This document shows, in pieces, positions 26,801 to 33,647 of a stretch of DNA of 64,000 bases. Origin of the DNA: an uncultured Bacteroidales bacterium (GTDB taxonomy: Bacteria > Bacteroidota > Bacteroidia > Bacteroidales > F082); NCBI GenBank assembly GCA_900317155.1, contig ONFO01000015.1:1-64000 (forward strand), read 5' to 3'. The translations under genes and the position numbers were made by a program. A model generated the notes under the pieces. That model ran no database searches. It saw only the letters and a list, made by a program, of their open reading frames with translations, and had not been told where the DNA came from. The stretch's first letter is position 1. Each line of letters opens with the position of its first letter.

Positions 26801-27740
26801 CAGGCTGCAAATCCCCATCGCCGATGAACTGATTCAGATTCAGGATACTATAGCCATTGCCGTTGAAATGTCCCATGAACATATTGGTTGCGGTTCCGAT
26901 GGAGACCCACTGTATCGTTCCGCCCTCGCACCTTTGCAGATTGATGTTCGCCACCAATTCATAATAGGCATCGCTACCAGTGCCGTTGTTGGTTTCATAG
27001 GCGAGCAAAGCCAGTTGTTCCGAAGTGGCAATTTGATAGGGATTTTCGGCAGTGCCGTTACCGCCAGCGTATGCTTCGGCCACCGTGCCGTCCCAGCAGT
27101 AGGATTGTTGGTCGCAATTATACGAGCCTTCGTGATAAAGCATCTCACCGTCAACAAGATAGCAGCGCAAGTAATCTATGGAATTACCACAGTAAATCTC
27201 ACCAATGCATGCACCTGGATAAGGGAACAGTCCATTTATTTCGCCGATGCCTTCAATGATGGTTCCTTCGCCAGAATAGAAGAACGAATTGTAATACTCG
27301 TCTCCTCCTATGGCATACACATGCTGCACACGATAGGTATGGCCTTCCCATGTCTCCTCCTCAACGGATTGCACCTGTATCTCGAAAGAACAGGAATCCA
27401 CTTCACAAATCCAAGATTCTCCCACTTCGGCATCGAAGTCGTAAAGTGTGGTGAAGGCCTGCAAAGTCTGGTTATACCAATACACCTTGTGGTTTTCTTC
27501 ATAAACATACTGCACGTCGCCGTTGCCACCAAAAAAAGGTCGGGTGATGATGCTGCAAATATGCCCTTGGATGAGGGTGTCGCCTTCCACAGCCATCCGA
27601 TAATAAGTGATGGGGCTGTTCATGAAGGTGCCGACATTGAAATACCACTCCGCGCCTTGAGGTGCGAAACTGCCTTGCTGCGCCATGCCACCAAGGGCGA
27701 AGGCGAGCAGGATTGCTAAGGTTAAAAATAACTTTTTCAT
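23847..27740 (-). CDS. Large T9SS cargo protein with GLUG repeats
   Basis: A 1297-residue protein with a signal peptide (MKKLFLTLAILLAFALGGMA). A first ~200-residue domain (GAEWYFNVGTFMNSPITYYR) is a diverged copy of the one shared with the next gene. Then come many GLUG-type repeats (VGGLFGYTDHAVISNVRLVQ, VGGLVGYAGLSNISNCSI), as in IgA-peptidase-like and adhesin proteins, a cleaved-adhesin-like segment (from ~770), a second copy of the ~200-residue domain (GSEWYYEIQDENGSITYQHL) and a T9SS sorting domain. In that domain GAATGAT-type heptamers encode HSEFNIPHSSF in frame. Surface adhesion or matrix binding is the likely role; no catalytic motif is visible. Confidence 0.8.
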   Translation of the reverse strand: MKKLFLTLAILLAFALGGMAQQGSFAPQGAEWYFNVGTFMNSPITYYRMAVEGDTLIQGHICSIITRPFFGGNGDVQYVYEENHKVYWYNQTLQAFTTLYDFDAEVGESWICEVDSCSFEIQVQSVEEETWEGHTYRVQHVYAIGGDEYYNSFFYSGEGTIIEGIGEINGLFPYPGACIGEIYCGNSIDYLRCYLVDGEMLYHEGSYNCDQQSYCWDGTVAEAYAGGNGTAENPYQIATSEQLALLAYETNNGTGSDAYYELVANINLQRCEGGTIQWVSIGTATNMFMGHFNGNGYSILNLNQFIGDGDLQPVGGLFGYTDHAVISNVRLVQCSIRGNGQYVGGLVGYAGLSNISNCSITQSSVKTEAGVAGGLVGCADMPFGTGFYPTDIEFSYLTNCLTDVATWIEGSDCAGGIVGKVNKNDGRNPWVIADCRVWDDGYTAGFSVTSDGDAGGIVGWFRNGSISGCLNQFVVTGGNPGTGGIAGTADLVTIKNCINQGEISGGFATGGIVGYGDGNMNVTSLDIIDCVNEGSVTCHDMGQHAFVGGIVGLWGSKIIRCVNKGDVMGIVKSSGFVGGIVGDCVGIVANCYNRGNVTATVDDSVVNPELLFVGGISATPDPTIYNVYNTGVVNGPELPASVIHDYGNIIGRGLEDSHYLNAYWLDDDVLSACGNVNEPELHGSTAFVQGATSTSWTLNDAQYGTTDLLEALNFGAAVVLDSVPSYPHICTWMEDMEGTNDGFPVFGPFSAGDDMLEAYCEAPFNFFGSPTTDQGIYGAQLWWNKPFASHWFHYDEKPYAGSAEAFEWGIRIPGEEIHAGDMLTHVAFYKVGGQNEATQYDFAFSGGETEPENLEFLAWNSVLVEPGPDEWVMVKLRYPIICEEGRSLWIVMRAPFIAGNKAPYCQTSGNPDARWVSLIGGWYDYLAVEGTGGDWMIRGYFTNDMGYQEAGYNEDLDHYNIYRGSSLDEMEKVAEVGRDAEEYFDTLEQPFGDYYYQLTASYTDGRESAPAKRSENPHSPDYVYFHVGNMSSLGSEWYYEIQDENGSITYQHLQYAADTTINHKDVKIIIRTNTLYDKGEHSEVTREYIYEDFGKVYWWNESIQDFTLLYNLGAQVGDEWVIEVGEESIIMHVDAVEQYEYEGTTYRTLHVSDANNLFSGEIMSGIGHLTSFFPERLMTRDKGYHVTGLRCYWIYGDLVFTVNRGDCDAIYAELHNGLDEPTVIPFAIYPNPTNDVLTIQHSEFNIPHSSFRITNLMGQTVLTGSLNAETQQIDVSCLPQGMYFISVGEGTWKFVVR
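23987..24030. repeat. Heptamer repeats within a coding region
   Basis: GAATGAT/GAATGCT/GAATTCT-type 7-mers in the sorting-domain part of the 1297-residue gene, encoding HSEFNIPHSSF on the minus strand. The same 7-mers are intergenic at 19132-19184 and 48672-48755. Confidence 0.65.
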
Positions 27741-27808
27741 AGGTCTAAGTATTTAATTGTTATTTAATTCAAAATTCAAAATTTAAAATTTATAGATTCA
27801 TGATTTGA

Positions 27809-29287
27809 TTAAACCGCATTCACGATTTCCTCAAACGTCCGTGTGTCGTCCATGAGGTTCATCTTCATCTGCTTGATGCGGGTCTTGCGGCGGTAATACG
27901 ACTCGGTCTGGGTGTCCAAGAGGATGGAAATCACCTGGTTGGAAAAGCCGTTCTTGGAGAGGCAGCAGATGCGCACATCCCACTTGCCGAGTTTGGGATA
28001 GAGTTCCAAGAGACGCTGCGAAAAGCCGTCGTACACCAAGTCGGTGAGGCTGATGAAGTCGGCCCAGTCATCGTCGCTGAGGGCGAAGTTCATCGTGTCG
28101 GCGGTCACCTGGTCGCCAAGGCTCTGCGCTGTGGTGTAGACCTTGTTGCGTCCCATGATCTTGCTCGTCATCAGCAGGTCTTTTTGCGAGAGTGTCTGAC
28201 GGTCGCGGCGCAGGTCGTCGTTGGTGCGGATGAGGTTCTCCATATCGCTTACCAACTCGTGGATGCGATTTTGGTCGCGTTCCACCTGGCTACGGAACTG
28301 CTCCACGGCCAACTTGTGATCGCTCACCTTCTTCCTCACAATCAGCACGATGACCAACAGGGCAATCACGGCTGCCGCAATGATGAGCCAGAGTTTGAGG
28401 CTGCGGTTGCGGAGCAGACTCTCCATCTCACTCTTTTGGGCCTTCAGTTCGTATTCGGCCTTGAGGCGTTGAAGGTTGTCGGAGGCATGTTCCTTGTCGG
28501 CCTGCATCATATTTTGCGTGAAGAGGTCTTGGTATTCCATGGCCTGCTCGAGATGACCTTCGTTGTAGGCGATGGCGTAGAGCGTTTGGTACACCGACAT
28601 CTTTAGTCCAGCGCGCTCGCTGCGGAGGGCGGCTTCGAGGTAAGGCTTAGCTTCAGCGTAGTTATCTGTGTAGTAATATAATACACCCATCGTCATGTTG
28701 GCGATGTCAGTGTTGTTGTCATCAAGCTCGCCCTCCAAGGCACGGCGAACGCAAGTCATGGCTTCAGGATAATTGCCCACGGGCAGGTAGTAGTCGCGGC
28801 CCATCTCCAGGTAGATGTCGCTCTGCATAGCCTTATCGTTTAATAAGGTGGCGATGCTGAAGGCCGTGTCGTAATAACGCTTGGCTTGGGCAAACTGCTC
28901 CAACGACTTCGCCACACGACCGCAGTTGCGCATCGTGGTCATCACGGCAGTGGAGTCGTCGATTTGGCGGAAGCACGCGATGGCTTCGCAGTGCATCTTG
29001 AGGGCATCGTCGAAGAGGCCGTGTTTGTTGTACATCGCGCCAAGATTGTCCTTGAGTTGACCTTCGAGGCGGAGGTTTTCGGTGGTTGTCTCGCAGCCTT
29101 GCATCAGCGTGAGGGCTTGCAGGAAACACTCGGTGGCCTCTTCCGAGAGGCGTTGCTGGCGCAGTTCGGTACCTTCTTCATATAAGGCACGCGCCTGCTG
29201 CAGGCGTTTGGCGGGAGTGTCGCATGAGGACAGCATCACGCCGAGCGCGAGGGTCGTTAGGATGAGTGATTTTAGTGTTGCTTTCAT
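27809..29287 (-). CDS. Membrane-anchored TPR protein with C-terminal HTH
   Basis: A 492-residue protein starting MKATLKSLILTTLALGVMLS with a lipobox-like LSSC. The upstream Met at 29326 would hide this signal. Several TPR units fill residues ~20-260 (ALYEEGTELRQQRLSEEATE, AIACFRQIDDSTAVMTTMRN). A membrane helix lies near 297-320 (LWLIIAAAVIALLVIVLIV), then a coiled coil, and a LuxR-like helix-turn-helix near the C-terminus (WDVRICCLSKNGFSNQVISI, then SYYRRKTRIKQ). This is a Bacteroidetes family that links envelope sensing to transcription. It is the first gene before three same-strand T9SS cargo genes with no other promoter found between, so co-transcription and local regulation are plausible. 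Confidence 0.75.
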   Translation of the reverse strand: MKATLKSLILTTLALGVMLSSCDTPAKRLQQARALYEEGTELRQQRLSEEATECFLQALTLMQGCETTTENLRLEGQLKDNLGAMYNKHGLFDDALKMHCEAIACFRQIDDSTAVMTTMRNCGRVAKSLEQFAQAKRYYDTAFSIATLLNDKAMQSDIYLEMGRDYYLPVGNYPEAMTCVRRALEGELDDNNTDIANMTMGVLYYYTDNYAEAKPYLEAALRSERAGLKMSVYQTLYAIAYNEGHLEQAMEYQDLFTQNMMQADKEHASDNLQRLKAEYELKAQKSEMESLLRNRSLKLWLIIAAAVIALLVIVLIVRKKVSDHKLAVEQFRSQVERDQNRIHELVSDMENLIRTNDDLRRDRQTLSQKDLLMTSKIMGRNKVYTTAQSLGDQVTADTMNFALSDDDWADFISLTDLVYDGFSQRLLELYPKLGKWDVRICCLSKNGFSNQVISILLDTQTESYYRRKTRIKQMKMNLMDDTRTFEEIVNAV

Positions 29288-29307
29288 AGGCGTTCTATTT
29301 TTGACTC

Positions 29308-29449
29308 GGGACTTCGAGACTTTCACCCCTTGCCGTCATTGCGGGCTTGACCCGCAATCTCCTGAACGAAATGGATCCGTCTTCGCGCTCAGGAGATGGC
29401 GGATGTACCTCCGCCATGACGGTAAAGGAGTAAGGGTATTGCCCCCAGT
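29308..29449. repeat. Palindromic leader element, copy 1 (TPR/HTH gene)
   Basis: About 140 bp homologous to 49804-49944. The arms CCGTCATTGCGG (29333-29344) and CCGCCATGACGG (29411-29422) pair with one mismatch, and further inner arms are CTCCTGA/TCAGGAG. It lies between the -7 box and the start codon of the TPR/HTH gene. Confidence 0.75.
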
Positions 29450-29465
29450 CCCATGTCCGTCGATG

Positions 29466-29473
29466 CAAAAATA
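29466..29473 (-). promoter_or_regulatory. -7 box TATTTTTG for the TPR/HTH gene
   Basis: Minus-strand TAnnTTTG match giving a leader of about 170 nt that contains the palindromic element. Confidence 0.55.
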
Positions 29474-29610
29474 TACAGAAAAAACGCTTGTCAAGAGGTT
29501 TTTGGGGAGCCTCTCGGTTTTGTCCATGCTTTTTTGGATTGTCCAAATTTATTTTATTGGAAATCAATAATGTAAATTGGACATGGACAAAATTTTGTCC
29601 CTATGAAAAA

Positions 29611-29636
29611 TGGGCGACTTCCGAAAAAATCGCCCA
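29611..29636 (-). terminator. Possible secondary terminator
   Basis: TGGGCGA pairs with TCGCCCA over a 12-nt loop. On the minus strand it is followed by TTTTTC. It could back up the EF-G terminator. Confidence 0.4.
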
Positions 29637-29705
29637 AAAACCAATGAAATTACACAAAATATGTTACATAAAATGTGTAACACAAAATGTGTAATCAAAA
29701 AAAAA

Positions 29706-29727
29706 GACGCTGCCGAAAGGCAACGTC
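29706..29727 (-). terminator. Terminator downstream of EF-G
   Basis: On the minus strand GACGTTGCC, loop TTTC, GGCAGCGTC (one G-T pair), followed by nine T. It is a strong rho-independent signal. Confidence 0.85.
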
Positions 29728-29738
29728 CCAGACATAAT

Positions 29739-29871
29739 GAGATTCCCTACGGGAATGGAGGTTATTCTGTGATTATCAAGCGGCGGCATGTAACGCTTGA
29801 CATTCGTAAATTCCACAAGCCGCCGCCTTTTAACATCACAATGGTTCTCCATTCCCCGCAAGGGGAATCTC
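29739..29871. repeat. 133-bp nested palindrome beside the EF-G stop codon
   Basis: The outer arms (GAGATTCCC... and ...GGGGAATCTC) pair over the full length, and each arm is itself a hairpin (ATTCCC-TAC-GGGAAT; ATTCCCC-GCAA-GGGGAAT). An inner GCGGCGGC/GCCGCCGC pair is nested between. It begins 3 bp from the EF-G stop and precedes the terminator. Confidence 0.7.
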
Positions 29872-29874
29872 AAA

Positions 29875-31944
29875 CTACTCCTTCTCGTTCCGCATCTTGA
29901 CAATCTCTTCCTGCTTGTCCTTCGGCGTCGGCATGTACTGGTGGAACTCCATCGAATAGTTGGCGCGGCCGGAGGTGAGGTTGCGCAAGGCGGTGGCATA
30001 GCCGAACATCTCCATCAACGGGACAAAGGCATCCAGCTTCTGAGAGCCCTTACGGAAACGACGCATGGCCTCGATGCGACCACGGCGCTTGTTGACGTCG
30101 CCCGTCACATTGCCGATGTAGTCATCGGGCGTGTTGATCTCGACCTTCATCACAGGCTCAAGCAGCACGGGGCTGGCTTTCATGAAGGCCTGCTTGAAGC
30201 ACATCTGGGCGCAAAGTTGGAAGGCCATGTCGCTGGAGTCGACGGGGTGCGAGCTGCCGTCCACGAGGACACACTTCACATCGACGACGGGATAACCTGC
30301 GAAAGGACCTTTGTTCATGGCCGCTGCCAGACCCTTTTGCACTGAAGGGATGTATTCTTTCGGAATGACGCCGCCCTTGGTGATGTCGACGAACTCGAAA
30401 CCGCCGCCCGGGTTAGGCTCGAAGCGGATGACGGTGTGGGCAAACTGGCCCTTGCCGCCGGTCTGCTTCACATAGCGGTAGTTGCACTCGAAAGGTGCGG
30501 TGATGGTCTCGCGGAACGACACCGAAGGCGCGCCCACCGTGACCGGCACCTTGAATTCTTCCTTCAGGCGGTCGACGATGATTTCCAGATGCAACTCGCC
30601 CATGCCGGCGATGATGGTCTCTTCCGTCTCCTCGTCGAAGTGGGCGTGGAACGATGGGTCTTCATTGCAGAGCTTGGCCAAGGCCTCGCTCAACTTGCTG
30701 CGGTTCTTCTTGTCGTCGAGGTTGACCTTCATCTCGATGACCGCAGGCGGTATATTGATGGATTCCAACAAGATAGGTTGTTCCTCATCGCAGAGCGTGT
30801 CGCCCGTCTTGGTGTATTTCATGCCCACGAGAGCCACGATTTCGCCCGCACTGGCCTCGTTGATTTCCTCGCGTTCTTTCGCCTTGATGCGGAAGATGCG
30901 GCCCACGCGCTCACTCTTCAGCTTGTTGGTGTTGTAGACGCTCATGCCGTTGGTCAGCTTGCCGCTGAAGATACGGATAAAGGTCTGCTGGCCCACATAC
31001 GGGTCGTTGATGAGCTTGAAGGCCAAGGCCGAGAAAGGCTCATTTTCAGAAGGGTTGCGACGGTAGGTCTTCTCCTCATTGGCGGGGTCGTGCGCGATGA
31101 CAGCACCCAGGTCGTTGGGCGAAGGCAGGTAGTCGACGATGGCATCCAAAAGGAGCTGGATACCTTTATTCTTATAAGCAGCACCACAAAGCACCGGCAC
31201 CATCATCAGTTTGATGGTGGCCTGACGGATGGCGGCCATCAGTTTGTCGGTCGGGATTTCTTTGTCTTCGAGGTAAAGCTCGGCGATTTCGTCGTCGAGG
31301 TCGGCGACCTTCTCGATGAGGTTACGGCGGGCTTCCTGGGCTTGCTCCATCATGTTTTCCGGGATGGGACCCACGATGCGTTCCTTCTCGATGAAACGCA
31401 CCGAGTTCATTTGCACCAGGTCGACCATACCCTCAAAATCGGACTCTGCTCCGATGGGAAGATGCAGCGGCACGGCGTTGGCGCCCAAGTATTTATGCAT
31501 CTGGTTGACCACCTCTTGGAAGTCGGCACCCGTGCGGTCCATCTTATTGACAAAGGCGATGCGGGGCACGCGGTATTTGTCGGCTTGGTTCCACACCGTC
31601 TCCGACTGCGGCTCCACGCCACCCACGGCGCAGAACACCGCCACCATACCGTCAATGACGCGCAACGAGCGCTCCACCTCGACGGTGAAGTCGACGTGAC
31701 CGGGAGTATCGATAAGGTTGATCTGATAGCCGTTCCAATGGGCAGTAATAGCTGCCGAAGCAATGGTGATGCCGCGCTCCTGCTCTTGTTTCATAAAGTC
31801 CATGGTGGCTTGTCCATCATGCGTTTCACCCACTTTACGGTTGACGCCCGTGAAGAAAAGGATGCGTTCCGAAACCGTAGTCTTACCAGCATCGATATGC
31901 GCAGCGATACCGATGTTTCTCAATTTTGAAATGTTTAAACTCAT
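29875..31944 (-). CDS. fusA: Elongation factor G (unlinked copy)
   Basis: A 689-residue translational GTPase that drives ribosome translocation. Motifs seen: G1 AHIDAGKT (15-22), switch region [13 protein letters not shown]3 DTPGHVDF (79-86, with the catalytic His), G4 NKMDRTGA (133-140), then domains II-V including HSGD-type domain IV sequence ([20 protein letters not shown]) and a C-terminal [17 protein letters not shown]. All GTPase motifs are intact. It stands alone with its own promoter and terminator, not beside rpsL, rpsG or tuf as in a str operon. It may therefore be a second EF-G; Bacteroides species are known to carry an EF-G2. Which paralogue this is cannot be settled here. Confidence 0.88.
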   Translation of the reverse strand: MSLNISKLRNIGIAAHIDAGKTTVSERILFFTGVNRKVGETHDGQATMDFMKQEQERGITIASAAITAHWNGYQINLIDTPGHVDFTVEVERSLRVIDGMVAVFCAVGGVEPQSETVWNQADKYRVPRIAFVNKMDRTGADFQEVVNQMHKYLGANAVPLHLPIGAESDFEGMVDLVQMNSVRFIEKERIVGPIPENMMEQAQEARRNLIEKVADLDDEIAELYLEDKEIPTDKLMAAIRQATIKLMMVPVLCGAAYKNKGIQLLLDAIVDYLPSPNDLGAVIAHDPANEEKTYRRNPSENEPFSALAFKLINDPYVGQQTFIRIFSGKLTNGMSVYNTNKLKSERVGRIFRIKAKEREEINEASAGEIVALVGMKYTKTGDTLCDEEQPILLESINIPPAVIEMKVNLDDKKNRSKLSEALAKLCNEDPSFHAHFDEETEETIIAGMGELHLEIIVDRLKEEFKVPVTVGAPSVSFRETITAPFECNYRYVKQTGGKGQFAHTVIRFEPNPGGGFEFVDITKGGVIPKEYIPSVQKGLAAAMNKGPFAGYPVVDVKCVLVDGSSHPVDSSDMAFQLCAQMCFKQAFMKASPVLLEPVMKVEINTPDDYIGNVTGDVNKRRGRIEAMRRFRKGSQKLDAFVPLMEMFGYATALRNLTSGRANYSMEFHQYMPTPKDKQEEIVKMRNEKE

Positions 31945-32001
31945 TATTTTAGCTGATTTTCAATTTATTACAATTTTATATCGGTCTCCCGATTTGAGCG
32001 G

Positions 32002-32009
32002 CAAAAGTA
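32002..32009 (-). promoter_or_regulatory. -7 box TACTTTTG for EF-G
   Basis: Minus-strand TAnnTTTG match 58 bp upstream of the ATG at 31944. Confidence 0.65.
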
Positions 32010-32067
32010 CGGAAAAATTTTGAAACAACGTTTTATGTTCAAAACCTTTGCCATTTACAAAAAAACG

Positions 32068-32075
32068 TATCTTTG
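32068..32075 (+). promoter_or_regulatory. -7 box TATCTTTG for a T9SS gene
   Basis: Plus-strand match with an upstream TTTG at 32047-32050 (17-bp spacing, slightly short), 54 bp before the ATG at 32129. Confidence 0.65.
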
Positions 32076-32128
32076 TCGCACATAAAGTCAGCAAAACTAA
32101 TCAAACTAACCGACAAAAAGCAGATAAA

Positions 32129-33436
32129 ATGAAACGTATAATCAACACCTTACTTATTTGCGCATTTGCTATGGGTTCTTCTTTTGCTAGTTCACTTGTC
32201 GACAGCATCGCCCAACCCAGTCATATTACATTGACCAGACACGACGCCTCTGGAGACGTGCTAAGTTCGTCGTATGCAGACTTCGGCTATTATGGCGACG
32301 GAAAACTCAAGACTTTCAATTATGCCTATGGTGATCCCGGCAAGACTTATTCTTATGACGGAGATTTTCTCACGAAAATACGAATCAAGAATGGTACCGA
32401 GCCTGTATATTTTGAAACCTTCAGATACTATTATGAGAACAACAAAGTAAGCAACATCTACCATGATGGAGACGAGTATGGGATAACACACTCCTACAGA
32501 TATGGGTTTACATACGATGCATACGGCAGGCTTGAAAAGAAAGAGTTCTTCGACTATTACAATTATTATTTCAACGAAACAGATTCTCTCTGGAGTTACT
32601 GGACTTACGAGTATTTTGACAATGGGAAGACGAGAAAGGAAACGATGTATGAGCATCCGTACTCCAAAGAATATGAGGTGATTTCCATTGAAACCTATCG
32701 TTATGATGACGATTACCGATTGATTTCCATCCAAAAAGACTCGGTAACATCGCCCCTGACTTTGACGACTTACACCTACACCGACAATGGCGAATTGGAG
32801 ACCGAAACCAAGCAAAACTGGGAAGACGGCCGATGGGTCAATGCGAGCAAGTTGGTGAATGTTTTCGATTTTGAAGGTCGCATCGAGGAACATCGGATGG
32901 GCGAATGGTCGGGCAACGAATGGAATCTCAACAAGAAAGCTTTGTACGTATATGATGCAAATGGCCTATGCAAGAACATTTCGATTTTTAGAGAAAACGA
33001 GGAAACTTTGTTGGCTTGGGATTATGAAGACGACACTCTCTTTTATGTCTATCAGCCTTTCAAAAACAGCATTTCCATTTTCAACAATCCTTTGCTGTCC
33101 ATGCAGGAAAAGGATTTGCATGAATGTTGCGGTTCCTACAACGAAATGGAGATTGAGTATGTTTATACCGAAATCCCAACCTATAATTCCGTTGAAGAGA
33201 AGGACAACGAGGCCTGCAAGGTGTATCCCAATCCCGGCAACGGCTCCGTGACTATTACCGTTCCCTTCGAGCGGTCGGTCATCCGTTTCTACGACCTTCA
33301 AGGACGTTTGGTTCAAGCACAACTTTTCGACTTCCAAACCAATATCAGCACCGCCGACTGGAAATCAGGGCTTTATCTTTGGGAAATCTGGCAAGACACC
33401 CAAAAAATTGCCTCGGGTAAGTGGGTTAAGCAGTAA
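32129..33436 (+). CDS. T9SS cargo protein with YD-like repeats
   Basis: A 435-residue secreted protein: signal peptide MKRIINTLLICAFAMGSSFA, repeated Tyr/Asp/Gly-rich hairpins (YADFGYYGDGKLKTFNYAYG, YEYFDNGKTRKETMY, YRYDDDYRLISIQ) and a short T9SS sorting domain (VYPNPGNGSVTITVPFERS to KWVKQ). The start was chosen at MKRIIN, below the -7 box; the upstream ATG at 32048 overlaps the promoter. It is similar in build to the protein at 20412-21701. Function unknown. Confidence 0.75.
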   Translation: MKRIINTLLICAFAMGSSFASSLVDSIAQPSHITLTRHDASGDVLSSSYADFGYYGDGKLKTFNYAYGDPGKTYSYDGDFLTKIRIKNGTEPVYFETFRYYYENNKVSNIYHDGDEYGITHSYRYGFTYDAYGRLEKKEFFDYYNYYFNETDSLWSYWTYEYFDNGKTRKETMYEHPYSKEYEVISIETYRYDDDYRLISIQKDSVTSPLTLTTYTYTDNGELETETKQNWEDGRWVNASKLVNVFDFEGRIEEHRMGEWSGNEWNLNKKALYVYDANGLCKNISIFRENEETLLAWDYEDDTLFYVYQPFKNSISIFNNPLLSMQEKDLHECCGSYNEMEIEYVYTEIPTYNSVEEKDNEACKVYPNPGNGSVTITVPFERSVIRFYDLQGRLVQAQLFDFQTNISTADWKSGLYLWEIWQDTQKIASGKWVKQ

Positions 33437-33647
33437 TCAGAGTTTTACAATCTTTCCAAACGTCTGTTGCCTTCGACGTCAATGGTTTAGCACTCATCGA
33501 AGGCCCTAAGTTCAATTTAGAAATGCGAAAGTAACGATGAAGGCCTTGCCGTTCCACTGGCTCCCGAATTATCGTTTCAATTATAGAATTTCTATAATAG
33601 AATTTGTATAATTGAAGAACTTTGCAAACGGGCGGAAAACGCCAAAT
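33437..33647. other. Spacer with AT-rich inverted repeats
   Basis: No gene is seen. Around 33577-33618, TTCAATTAT pairs with ATAATTGAA, and nested inside is TTATAGAA-T-TTCTATAA. The position between convergent genes suits a weak bidirectional terminator or a remnant. Confidence 0.5.

Larger units (their letters stand above)
29288..29874. other. 587-bp gene-free region with palindromes, operator-like sites and terminators
   Basis: No protein gene is convincing here. From left to right it holds: a ~140-bp palindromic element (29308-29449) in the leader of the TPR/HTH gene; its -7 box (29466-29473); a perfect palindrome GGACAAAATTTTGTCC (29585-29600); a hairpin with TGGGCGA/TCGCCCA arms (29611-29636); inverted TTACACA/TGTGTAA motifs (29649-29694); the EF-G terminator (29706-29727); and a 133-bp nested palindrome (29739-29871). 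Confidence 0.7.

Noticed and set aside
29585-29694. Small gene in the EF-G/TPR spacer
   Set aside because: Reading frames here are short and low-complexity and overlap palindromes and terminators; no start signal or recognisable protein was seen.
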